From Aphelidium insulamus (taxonomy: Eukaryota; Aphelidiomycota; Aphelidea; Aphelidiaceae), in assembly GCA_036784855.1 (NCBI GenBank), contig JAZDSV010000015.1, positions 124,001 to 188,000 on the forward strand: a DNA stretch of 64,000 bases, written 5' to 3'. Each line of letters opens with the position of its first letter. Within the stretch, counting starts at the first letter, position 1. A program made the position numbers and the translations under genes. The notes under the pieces were generated by a model. It ran no database searches. It saw nothing but the letters and a program-made list of their open reading frames with translations, and was not told the origin of the DNA. This document shows, piece by piece, positions 1 to 14,032 of the stretch.

Positions 1-1742
1 AGGCCGGCCAATCCGAGCACCCGTCGCCGGCTGTTTGAACCGCGAGTGCGATCCCGGTTTGCCGTCCAAAGCAGTGCCGGTATGTCGTACTGCTTTTGCA
101 TACTATATTCACCTTTATGTAACTTGTTGCAGAGAGTATCGAAGAGCAAGTTGCCGTGTTCGACGATGATTCTCCGTCACCGTCACCACAACCTGCTCAT
201 TCTCCACGCATTCCACCGCCTGACAGCGCGGCTGTGGACGTGGAGAGTTTTGACGACGGAGTTGTGGATGGCATTAGTACCGTGTCGGACGTGTACCATC
301 TAGAGTGTGACGACGACAATGATGGCATCAGTGGGCAATTTGTACAAAAAGACATAAAGCGACATGTGCGAACCAGGCACGCGCTTCTCCTCGCAGCAAT
401 CATTGGCGTATTGAGTGGCTTTATTGCCGTCTGGAATCGCGACCCGGCACCGACACAACTTCCGGTGCAAGTTGATACCGTGCCATTGGTGGAACCTGTC
501 GTCGAAGTTTTCGCAGAGCATGTCTTGGACTACTCGTCGGGTACTACTGAAAACATTGACGACGTGACATATATCACTCCGATGTCAGCACCGGAAACTA
601 CCTTAAGTGCCATGGAACAGTTTTCATCGTCGGTAGCTGCTATGGAGCAGCACTCAACTGTGACTCAAGAACAACCAATTCAAGCACTGGACGATAATGA
701 AGTAACAGGTGTAAAATCGGTGTCTATTGCGACAGAATCATCCGCCCACGAACCACTTGTGGACAATGACAGTCATGACAGCTCTTCGTCCATGTCACAA
801 TGGATAGCGTCACTCGTGTCGGCAATTGGTGCCGGTGCTAGCAACAGAGACGCATTATTAGCGCGGGCGCTGGCTGATAACAATTCGGTGGCCATTGCGG
901 AACAGCAAGCACAAATAGTCGCGGCCATCACGAGATTACAATCCGTGGAGGGGCGAGTGGAGCAACTTGCCGCCCTTTGTAAGGACATTTTTACTTGAAT
1001 TACGAGCACCATACTAAGACAGCCAGTGGCTGCCAGTACGACGCCATCTGCTAATGATGCTGCCAACAGGGAGCCGGACTATGCGCTGATTGCCGCTGGG
1101 GCTTCCGTTGTCCCCCATCTCACCTCGGCCACTTTTGTGAAGCCAAGGCGGACCTCAATGGTGAACCTGGCCGCGGACAGCTGGTTTGGTGGGACTTTTA
1201 TTCTAATTCTTTGTAAATTGCTATTAATATTGTTTCAAGGTACGGCACTATCGTACTTTACTGGGTTGGAGGTCATCGACGGTCGCGTCGATGAGCAGCA
1301 TGATGCACCATCGCCACACTGGGCACTGGACGATGGCCCAGTTCGACTGGGGCGCTGCTGGCCGATAGCTGGCTCTGCTGGACAACTCACTGTCCGACTG
1401 GGCCACACCATAGTACCGTCTCACTTTACCCTGGAGCACATTGACCGCCAGCTGATACCACGGGGCGGTGACACGGGCTCCACACCGCGCCAATTGCAAG
1501 TGTGGGCCATGTACAATGATGATGATGGTATAGAAGGCGGCGGTCGTAACACAATGCACCTGATTGCCGAGCACGAGTACCAGCTGGACGGTCCGGCAAC
1601 ACAAACTTTTCACGCCGTAACTACTACACACGCACCACGACCAACATCAATAGTGCAGCTGCGTGTGCTGTCCAACTGGGGTAGCCCGGACAGCACTTGC
1701 CTGTACAGGTTCCGCGTCCACGAACGTCAGCAAGTAATTTGA
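1..1742 (+). CDS. SUN-domain nuclear envelope protein (5' truncated by window)
   Basis: SUN proteins span the inner nuclear membrane and bind KASH proteins in the lumen, forming the LINC bridge. I join exons 1-79, 133-978, 1027-1188 and 1240-1742. The reading frame is kept across all three short introns and ends at a TGA followed by AATAAA at about 1745. The predicted part is about 529 residues. A single hydrophobic segment (starting HALLLAAIIGVLSGF) lies near residues 108-126, after an acidic N-terminal stretch. The last ~210 residues are a SUN domain: DYALIAAGASV at its start, then GRCWPIAGSAGQL, a TLEHI motif, and the conserved LSNWG and CLYRFRVH near the end. The start codon is outside the window. 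The first exon is short, so its exact frame is less sure than the SUN domain itself. Confidence 0.88.
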
Positions 1743-1783
1743 ACAATAAAACTCTTTTTGGCATTTCGTAGCTATATAGCTAT

Positions 1784-2515
1784 TTACACCGAAGCTTGCT
1801 CGCGGCCGCTGTTCGATATATTGGTACAGGGTGGCGCAGGTGCAACAGGAGCTTCGATGGCTTTGAGTTGTTGTTTCGGTATTAATGAAGGCGGTGGTGG
1901 TGGAATGTTTTCAGCGTCGTATACATCGCTCCTCGGCCTCAGCTTGCGGCGTTCTCTGGAGTAGTTTTGTAGGTGTGGATGAGCAAATGCAAGCCAAGTT
2001 CAACATCCAACAATACACACCGGGCGATAAAGTTGGCGATTTGCTTATAGGTGGGCATGCGGGATATCGGAAGGTGGTTGAGTAGCGCATTCATATGCGA
2101 CGGCTTGACATTGGCATCGGTGGCAAAGATCTGCTGCATGGCCGCACGCGTGTCCCTGGCCAGGTTGCGGCCGCGCACCGCCTCCCCATCCGCCGGGTGC
2201 CAATGCCCCGCGTTGCGAATGTGTAGCTTGACCTGACAGTCAGTACCGTCAGCCATGCGTGTACTCGACATAACAGTGCGCGGTACCTTGCCACCACTGC
2301 AGCAGGTGAGTAGCGTGGCGTTCCAGCCGCCGCGATAACAGTCGGCGCACACCAAGTACTTGCCGACGGCCCGGTGACTGTCGCTATGTGCATTGCACTT
2401 GCATGTCATTGCGGGAGTTGTGCGGATGGTCAGTGTTTCGAAGCCGACCCACTGCAGCGCCTCATCCGCACTGTCAAAGTAGTATATGCCTCGATATCAA
2501 ACTGGTAGAAGCTCA
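1784..2515 (-). CDS. Small zinc-finger protein, MULE/FLYWCH-type DNA-binding region
   Basis: Two exons can be joined on the minus strand: about 2490-2021 and 1955-1784, with a 65-bp GTGTGT...CTCCAG intron. The frame carries on as ERRKLRPRSDVYDAEN and a proline run to a TAA at 1784. The protein has a Cys/His-rich part (CKCNAHSD, CADCYRGGW, then HIRNAGHWHP) followed by a helical stretch (KPSHMNALLNHL...PTYKQIANFIARERR). This resembles the DNA-binding region found in front of MULE transposases and FLYWCH proteins, but no transposase domain follows. The frame is open upstream to about 2490 (FDSADEALQWVGFETL). An ATG at 2515 reads MSFYQFD in another frame, so the true first exon is unresolved. The gene converges on the SUN gene with only 41 bp between the stop codons. 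Confidence 0.55.
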
Positions 2516-2889
2516 TTGTCGACTGGCGTGTGTGTGCGTGTGTGTAAAGTGTGTGTGTGTGTGTGTGTGCGTGTGTGTAAAGTGTTGTGTGTGTGACCAA
2601 TACATAGTCACTGACTTATATGATGTGTGTGCGAGAGTGGCTAATATGCACAGTAATATTGCTGTGTAGCTGAACAGCAATTCATCTATACACTTAAATA
2701 TATGCACTACTTTAACACAGAGGGATGCTGCACTTGACTATGACGTGACTATATGTGAATGGTGTAGCTACATATTCGCGCATCTTTTGCACCGCATGTG
2801 AGCCCGACCAACAGACTATTGTATACATATCTACAGTTCACGCTTGCCAAGTTTATATTGACCTTACAACAGTCGCCAAGTATCACAAG
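2516..2889. repeat. Intergenic stretch with (GT)n microsatellite
   Basis: A TG/TGTGTGTAAAG dinucleotide array fills about 2527-2592, directly upstream of the minus-strand zinc-finger gene. The remainder, up to the NIPA-like start codon, is AT-rich and shows no convincing gene. Confidence 0.8.
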
Positions 2890-4184
2890 ATGATGTATGC
2901 GCTTGTTGGCACTGTCGCTGTGCTGGTGGGCAACCTGGCCATCGGCCTTGGTCAGGCATTGCAAAAGTATGCTCTGGTTGCTGCAGCTGCAAAAGTAGGT
3001 GCGCTGTGCTTGTTTTACCACTCTGTCTATATGTACAATGCACCGCCATTAATGCTACTGTAGACATCCGCGTCTCCGCGACAAGGCCACTCAAGCATCA
3101 CTCATGGTGGTGGGGTCAAACACATATCTTGGTGGCGTAGACTATCTCAATGGCTGGCCTCTACTCGGCTGACGGACTGGCGCTGGGCCGTGGGACTGCT
3201 TATGTGTTACGCGGGAGAACTGGGCGGCAACAGCGTGGGGCTGGCAACACTGTCGCCCGTGGTCGTGTCATCGGCGGGAATCCTGTCTGTGCTAGTCGGT
3301 GCAGCCGCCTCTCATCGCTGGGTACCGGCAGTGCACGGATCAGATGGTAGCCGGTGTCAACCGTTTTGCCTGCTTGCCTGCACGATCCTAATCACTTGTC
3401 AGACAATGTGTTGGAGTCATTGCCCGCGTACGCATGGCTCTGTTCCGGCGTGGTATTGTTACTGGCCGCCACGGCAACATGGAATCAGGAGGTGTTGGCG
3501 CTGAGTTCCAAGGCGGACTGGATGCGTGAGATGGTCGACTCGTCATTTCTGTTGGTGGTGCTGGTGTATGGCGCGGCGGCTCTAGTTTGCGTGTGGAAGG
3601 TCACGGCGCATCCTATTAGTGCGAGGCGCGGCTATTTGATGCCGCCAGATGTGAAGCTGCCCAGCATCTACTGGTACGTTATGGCTGGCTCACTGTTTGG
3701 CACGATCACTGTTCTGAGCGGCAAGTCGCTCGGTCTGTACGCCACCACCACTCTACTGCCGCCTGCCGCTGCAGCCACCATCGGCAAGTGCCCGTTGAAT
3801 TGGTGTCATGTCACTTATACTGCTTCAGATCGTGCAGCTGACAATCAACCACACAAAATTCCAGTGTCGGACGAGTCCTTTAGCGCAGTGATACTGTTGT
3901 CGTGCACGCTGCTACTCTCGGCCGGCTGTCAAGAGTTTTTCCGACAACAAGCTCTGTCCCGCTTTCCGATATCGCGGTTCCAGCCGCTCTTCTATGCCGG
4001 GTTTAACCTGTGTGTCGTGTTTGGTTCCGTTGCGGTGTACGGCATGGGCGACTTGGAGTTGGGGTGGCCACTGCAGTATCTAGGTATTATAGCGGCTGTC
4101 GGCTGTCTGTTTCGCGGAGTCCATGTTCTCGGTTCCCATGATGGCGGTGATGCAAGCTTCTCCGACTCTAAATACGCGGATTAG
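2890..4184 (+). CDS. NIPA-like magnesium transporter
   Basis: NIPA (DUF803) proteins are multi-pass Mg2+ transporters of the plasma and endosomal membranes, distantly related to drug/metabolite transporters. Exons 2890-2994, 3064-3346 and 3403-4184 total 1170 nt (389 residues) with phases that match. The first exon encodes a helix with NLAIGLGQALQKYA. The second holds the family core: basic loop, WWRRLSQWL, then GLLMCYAGELGGNSVGLATL and SPVVVSSAGILSVLVGA. The third has further helices, including YVMAGSLFGTITVLSGK and a C-terminal FNLCVVFGSVAVYG segment. In most family members the intervening loops are shorter; here a polar 40-residue loop follows ATIGKCPL. I chose the first of two adjacent ATGs; the one three bases on is equally possible. 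Confidence 0.8.
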
Positions 4185-4194
4185 CTAACATTAG

Positions 4195-4403
4195 ATCAAT
4201 TAAGTGATTCTTCATCCGGGACATTGAAGTATATGTAGGCGCGACTATGAGGCAAAAAATGTCAAATCAACGTGAACTATCTATATGCGCTGCCATAACG
4301 CTCAACAACAAGTAATCAATTAAGTGATTCTTCATCCGGGACATTGAAATATATGTAGGCGCGACTATGAGGCAAAAAATGTCAAAACAACGTGAACTAT
4401 CTA
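4195..4403. repeat. 120-bp direct tandem duplication
   Basis: The segment starting ATCAATTAAGTGATTC at about 4195 recurs with near identity at about 4315, exactly 120 bp later. The two copies differ by a few substitutions only. They lie between the NIPA-like gene and the tRNA gene and have no coding capacity. Confidence 0.93.
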
Positions 4404-4434
4404 CAACAACAACAAGTAGTGATAACAAAAAATA

Positions 4435-4508
4435 TGCTCTGTACAGGGGTCGAACCTGTGACCTTGGCGTTATTAGCACCACGCTCTAACCAACTGAGCT
4501 AACAGAGC
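4435..4508 (-). tRNA. tRNA-Ile (anticodon AAT, read as IAU)
   Basis: The minus strand folds as a complete cloverleaf of 74 nt. The acceptor stem is GCTCTGT/ACAGAGC with discriminator A. The D arm is GCTC...GAGC with AGTTGGTTA in the loop. The anticodon arm is TGGTG-CTAATAA-CGCCA, and the T arm is ACAGG-TTCGACC-CCTGT. The anticodon loop CTAATAA gives AAT, so isoleucine. No intron is seen and CCA is not encoded. The A and B box promoters are inside the gene as usual for Pol III. Confidence 0.96.
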
Positions 4509-4620
4509 CGGTTGAGGGGGAATTTGTCTGATCGGTATTATTCTAACATCATTGCGATCTTGATTACATTACATTTACATACCGTTGCCAACTGAAACAC
4601 ATCACGCCATACATACAATA

Positions 4621-7600
4621 ATGCAGGGCAACTCGCAGTACGGACGCTCCACGGCAGCGGCACACGACGATGACGACGATGCCGCTACCAATGCCGGTGC
4701 ACAGATCTCGTCTGGATTTGATGCCTTCTTTCGCTCGCTGCCCGCTTCTGGAGATGTGCAGCTGCTGCGTCTATTTGAACGCGGCACAGACTACTATACC
4801 GTGCATGGCAGTGACGCTGCCTACGTTGCCGACAACGTTTTCAAAACGCAGACGGTGCTGAAGAAACGCAAGTTGTAGTAGCAAATCTACTTTTGTTACT
4901 CACGATGAATCGCCAGGTGGTTCAAGCGGTATCCCGTACGTAAACTTATCGCGTCCCAGTGCCGAAACACTGATGCGCGACTTGCTTCTCGAGCACAACT
5001 TCTGCATCCAGATCTGGACTCAGCAAGGTGGATCCGGGCGTGACCAATGGCAATGTGCAAAGAGTGTTGGTCACTTCTTGTGTGTTTGATGTTTACACTT
5101 TTACTCTCGTAGGCTACACCAGGAAATCTGCAAGAGCTTGAAGACGTACTCAGTAGCGATGAGTGCGCTGGTGGCAGCGGAATTATGGCACCCATGATTT
5201 TGGCCGTGAAGCTCAGTGTTAACGCAGGCCAAAAGGTCGGAAGTCTCATGCCGCTGAGCTGAATTTTTCTGATATATTTAGCTCGTCGGTGTTGCGTTTG
5301 CAGACGCTACACACCGCCAAATAGGCGTCAGCGAGTTTGTCGACAATGACGTCTATTCGCACTTTGAGGTATGGACAGATCCATCGGCAGACTAACGTTC
5401 TCATATACACTTCAACAGTCACTCCTCATTCAGCTGGCGGTCAAGGAGTGCATTGTCGCTGATGACGTTGGTAATTACGAGCTGAAAAAGCTGATAAGCT
5501 TGATCAGACGATGCGATGTACTGGTTACAGAGCGGAAAAAGGCAGACTTTGCGGCTCGAGAAGTGTATGAAGATCTGGATCGGTTGCTGAGTGCACCCGC
5601 TCCAGAAACCCTGAAGCGAGACAGTTCGTCACAGATGAAGGAAGCTCCCGGAGCTCTTGCATGCCTGATAAAATATTTGCAGGTATGTTTTATTTACCTT
5701 ACCTGTGCTATTTCAATTCGCTCAGTTGATGTCGGATGAACGAAATAACGGTCAATACCGACTTGTCGAGCACCACCTCGCCCAATTTATGCGACTGGAT
5801 GCATCGGCGACGCGCGCCTTGAATATTATGCCCTGCGCCACTGATGGTGAGATTGAGATTATTTTGCCGTAGTACCATTAATGCAGATATTAGGTGCCAA
5901 TAAGAACGCTTCGCTACTTGGCTTGCTGAATAAGTGCCGTACTGGTCAGGGTGCTCGCCTACTAACTCAATGGCTTCGACAGCCATTAATTGACTTTGAC
6001 GCAATTATTACGCGCCAAACGCTTGTTGAAGCGCTCTGCGACAATACCGACTTGCGGCAGAGCTTGCAGGTGTGATTTTCAGATAACTCAACTTTTAAAA
6101 CAAGCCTTTTTCAGGATGAGCACTTAAAAGGCGTACCCGACCTGAGCAGACTAGCGAAGCTATTTCAAAGGGGCAAGGGTCGCTTGCAAGATGTGGTCCG
6201 ACTGTATGATTTTCTGGTCCGCGTGCCGAATTTGCTGAAGGATCTTCAGTCGTTTGCCGACGAAGCATCGTCGCCACTTGACACGATGTGGCGTGACGCA
6301 TTCATTACACCGGTCCAAGTAAGGATTTTTTTGCCTTCCATCATAACTTATAACATGTGCAGGAGCTTGTAGCTGATATGAATAAGCTGTGCGACTTGGT
6401 CGTAACAACTATTGATCTCGATGCGGCGCAGAGCCAAGAGTATATTATCAACCCTCGGTTTGATGAAGCGCTGTCTGCACTGCGACAGGAGATGAACGAG
6501 CAGCTGGCTAAAATTCCTGCTGAATTGACAAAAGTGCGTGTCGCAAAAACTGTTGTAAATTATGTTTTCAATACATATGTACGATGTAGGTGGCAGATGA
6601 TCTGGACATGGAGGCCAATGCGAAACTCAAACTTGACAAGAACAACATATATGGATACTTTTTTCGCATTCCCAGAGCCGATGCCAGTTCACTTGCGGGC
6701 AAGAAGTCGCGTTACAAAGAGCTCTCTACCCAGAAAGCCGGAGTACTGTTCACCACGCCGACTCTAAAGATTATAAGCGATGAGGTGATTGAACTCACGA
6801 CCAAGTACGAAGAGCTGCAAGCGCAGCTGGTGACGGAAATATGCGACATTGTTGGCAGGACTTGATCTAGATGTTATTAATGTGCCATCTAACAACATGT
6901 AGCAACTTACTGCCCGGCTCTGGAGTCACTTAACGATACCTATGCTCATCTGGACGTTATTACAAGCTTGGCGCATGTGGCCCTTCATTCTCCTATTCCA
7001 TTCGTCAAACCAACCCTTCATCAGTCTGGTATGACGGCATATGTACCCATCGGTTATCAGCTAAGCCTCGCTAGGAGAAGGAAACCTTCGATTGAAAGCA
7101 GCTCGTCACCCGTGTCTGGAATTGCAACCAGACGTCAACTTTATCCCAAATGATGTTGAGCTGGTGCGCAGCGGAAGTGACTTTCTAATCATTACCGGGC
7201 CAAATATGGGTGGCAAGTCCACGTATATTCGGCAAATTGGAATGATATCGCTGATGGCGCAAATTGGCTCCTTTGTCCCGTGTGATGAGGCACAGCTCCC
7301 CATATTTGATAGCATTCTAGCGCGAGTTGGCGCCGGCGACAGCCAGTTGAAGGGTGTTTCGACTTTTATGGCCGAAATGTTGGAGACTGCTACCATTCTG
7401 CAGTCTGCCACAAGCCACAGTCTGATTATCGTGGACGAGCTGGGCCGCGGGACGTCCACATACGACGGATTTGGCTTGGCCTGGGCCATCAGCGAGTATG
7501 CGGTGTTGTTGTCTTGATAACCCGTGACTTATCTGCAGGTTTATCGCGGTAAAGATCAATGCGTTCTGCTTGTTCGCAACACACTTTCACGAACTGACTG

Positions 7601-7998
7601 AACTGCAAAACACTGCCAAAAATGTAAAGAATTTGCACGTCGCCTCGCTCGCCACCGCTGGCAGCATCGCGCTGCTCTACAGAGTGAATGAGGGTGTTTG
7701 TGACCAAAGTTTTGGCATACACGTAGCCGAGCTGGCCAAATTCCCTCAGGATGTTATTGAAATGGCTAGAGAGAAAGCAGCGGAGTTGGAGCAAAGAGCT
7801 GCAGCTGCGGACCCGAACGGCGGCGAACAGGAAGAAACGGACAAGCAAAAGGGAATGAAAATCATTGATGCCTACTTCTCAAGGTTGGCCGCCCTACCGG
7901 AGCCGGATCTGGAAGCTGCCGCAGCTTTGCACGAGCAATTAATGGACGAGCTAAAGGTGACGGAGAACAGTTGGCTGCGCGAGCAAATCGGGATGTGA
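4621..7998 (+). CDS. MSH2: DNA mismatch repair protein MSH2
   Basis: MSH2 pairs with MSH6 or MSH3 to recognise mismatches in the nucleus. Twelve or so exons can be followed from ATG 4621 (FDAFFRSLP...[10 protein letters not shown]...VFKTQ) to TGA 7998. Domain order matches the family. The N-terminal mismatch-binding domain comes first, then the connector (ITERKKADF-type text reads [15 protein letters not shown]). The lever/clamp follows ([22 protein letters not shown]). The ATPase has Walker [10 protein letters not shown], then [15 protein letters not shown], the Walker B/signature region [20 protein letters not shown] and FATHFHEL. The C-terminal helix-turn-helix and helical tail end near LREQIGM. 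One intron, 6855-6902, needs a GC donor to keep the [17 protein letters not shown] segment in frame. The exon 1/2 junction near 4870-4935 is ambiguous. The stop lies 24 bp from the convergent USP gene. Confidence 0.95.
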
Positions 7999-8022
7999 AA
8001 GTGTTTTTATTTTCGTTGCTGA

Positions 8023-11706
<3,684 letters not shown>

Positions 11707-12632
11707 GGACTAATTATTGGAGACTTGTCTGTCACAAACTATTATTGCCCTTCTGCTAAAACATGTGAGGCGCCAGTGGTATCGTTTGGCTCCAGTAGGA
11801 AGTGAGACGCTTTACTCTAAACGCTTATATATTTTGCGGTCAATGGTCCATCGTCCAGCAATTAAAATTTTTTTTGCATCTTTTGCATTTTTATAGTTGG
11901 GTACGTGATGGTATTTCTTCGTTGGGACAGCGCGCGATATTGCGGTGAAATATCGGCCGCCAATAAGTTCTCGCTGTAGATCTTCTGAAAGGCAGCTTCA
12001 TCGACGCGAAGAGGCTGATTTCTGCTTATTGTGTCGGATAGAATTTGGTGACGATAAATGGCGTCAAATGTCAAAAGCGTCAACGCTTCTTGATGATATA
12101 GATGCAATCGGTGCATCGCCGAGATTATCTTTTACCAGTTGATGTCCAAGCAGAGAGCTTTTTGAAGCAGGTTCAAGCAGGTCTGCAATTAGTGCTTCTA
12201 ATCAAAGCAAAAATGATGTACAACTGTTAGTTTATCTTACACTGAAGATAAAGATATCTTTATCTTCATCTTATCTACACTCGAAAAGCCTGTAGGAGCA
12301 TTGTCGTCGACGTCATTATATATGCTCTTAATTAGACACATCGCAGCAATTATCGTTCGCGCGGCCTGCCACTATGCTTTTGTGCATACCGTTATTTGTG
12401 CATACCACTTATGACGTCGCCATGCGATGAATCACCGAATGCGAACGCTAGAAGGTCATTCAGACCTATACTGCGCAACCAGACCACTTCTTTGTTAGAA
12501 TTATGCCATAGAATTATGATAATTTATGCCAGTCAACTGACAGTTAGTTGCGAGCAAACCAAATGGACCGTTCAGTAACTTGACAATTAAACGCAAAACA
12601 TATATTCTATAATCGATGTCAGACCATCAGTA
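11707..12632. other. Gene-poor stretch with one unrecognised 85-codon ORF
   Basis: Between the USP start and the DENND11-like stop I see no clear gene. A minus-strand ORF (12116-11862, ATG start) encodes MHRLHLYHQEALT... with a lysine/glutamine-rich end. An overlapping frame (LLEPASKSSLLGHQLVKDN) is also open for about 50 codons upstream, so this may be a decayed gene or exon pieces. I cannot name it. A perfect palindrome lies at 12243-12268. Confidence 0.35.
12243..12268. repeat. 26-bp perfect palindrome
   Basis: The sequence T-GAAGATAAAGAT-ATCTTTATCTTC-A is its own reverse complement over 26 bases with no spacer. It can form a cruciform or be a symmetric binding site. It is AT-rich and intergenic. 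Confidence 0.85.
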
Positions 12633-13957
12633 TCATAGTCCGCACGAGAGCCGCGACTTCGCTGCCTTCATGGTGGACGGCACTGTAACGTCGAGATGCC
12701 AAACTTGTGCCACTGTGCGCACAAACTCTGCATCGTACTCTGGATGTAGTTTTAAGAGCGCAAAATCTGCCACGGTAGCCACAGGGATGCTGCGACTGGA
12801 TATTTCCGACAAAATTACGCGTACTGTCGAGTTTAACTCCTCAAAGTATCCCCTTATAAGCCCATCGACATTTATCGTATCCCAACCGTTCAGGTGGACG
12901 CCACAGTGCCGCTCTAGCTCTTTGAAGCGCAGTCTGTCGCATTCATTGATCTGGAAGCGTGGTTTCCGCGTCTGCTGTCGAATGACTCTGCTGTTGTCGG
13001 AAATAATCAGATCAAATAGATCGTGTTTGCGTTCGTACAGTTTCTCCGTGGTGCCTGCGTGGGTGTTGCGTGTCAGAGGTTTAAACAGTGTAAACTTGAA
13101 ACCGATGTACTTGCATGCAATAAAGGCCGAGAGCTTTTCCACCGTTCCCATGTCATCAAGGGATATGTGATATAACGGGTGGGTATCCAAGTCGGCATCG
13201 ACGCCCAACATCAGCGAGTTATGCACATGGCTACACTGCAACAGCACCGGAGGTGACGCGCAAAATAGAATCCGCTGGCGCGCCAGAATGTTCTTCCAAA
13301 GTGCAAACAGTTGCACGCCAAGTTGCCCGGCCATGACGCTTAGTCCGCTCATCGCATGGAATGGTGACGGTGTGGCCGTGCGTGGATAGGCGTGCAATAG
13401 TTGCTGTAGTTGTTCTTTGCACTCTGCTTTGTTATCCGCAGTCCATCTGTACTAGTTGGTACGGGTTCATCAAATCATGCAAGAGACGCCACATACATTT
13501 GGACAAGTGATTCCAACGTATCCTTGATCGCATACAGCATGTCCATGTTTCGCGAAATGGCGCCGACAGACGCCATTCTGGCTCCCCGCTCCTCGGTATC
13601 CATACTGCCATCAGATCTACGGTGGAACACTGCAAGTCCGTAATATTCTCCGCGTCGAAACAATCTGCGCGCTCAACACCGCAAGCGTCACTTTCCATCA
13701 CCTACATCTCGTCCGACTGTACAGCGTGGCAACCGCTGGGCAGCGTAGCGTACTCTACACCTTCGAGCTCCGCGCCTGCAAGCGCGATTTTACTAGTGCA
13801 TCAGTAGAACCGCAATACGCGTACTTGCTGGGAACTGCCACTCCAAAACATTGCCGAGCAGTACGTCAAAACGCGTCACAAACACCGCCAGAACACACTG
13901 GCTAGTCGGCGGTTAGATGGAAGTTGAGTGCCCAGGCTCTTGCCTCGGAGCAGTCAT
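12633..13957 (-). CDS. DENND11/LCHN-like DENN-family protein
   Basis: LCHN/DENND11 proteins are divergent DENN-module proteins thought to act on Rab GTPases. Reading on the minus strand, an exon from 13897 gives LAVFVTRFDVLLGNVLEW. A second gives ELEGVEYATLPSGCHAVQSD. A third gives LFRRGEYYGLAVFHRR and ERGARMASVGAI. The last, ending at 12633, starts CKEQLQQLLHAYPR and contains PFHAMSGLSVMAGQLGVQLF and ALWKNILARQRILFC. These match the order of blocks in the family (edge strand with EGVEF, QSD, FGLACF, ERGARM, then LWK..L.RKRIL). Introns are short and mostly phase-consistent. The first exon is unresolved: an ATG at 13957 is nearby but no convincing donor follows it. The product is probably about 400 residues. 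Confidence 0.7.
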
Positions 13958-14032
13958 TATGATGAAGGCGCAATGTTTGTTCACGTGAATGAACAGTCGT
14001 ACATGTCCCACGTGATAATATGAACAAGTGCT

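Noticed and set aside
2527-2592. Possible CRISPR-like or telomeric array
   Set aside because: It is a plain GT dinucleotide tract without spacers. No CRISPR-like structure occurs anywhere in the window.
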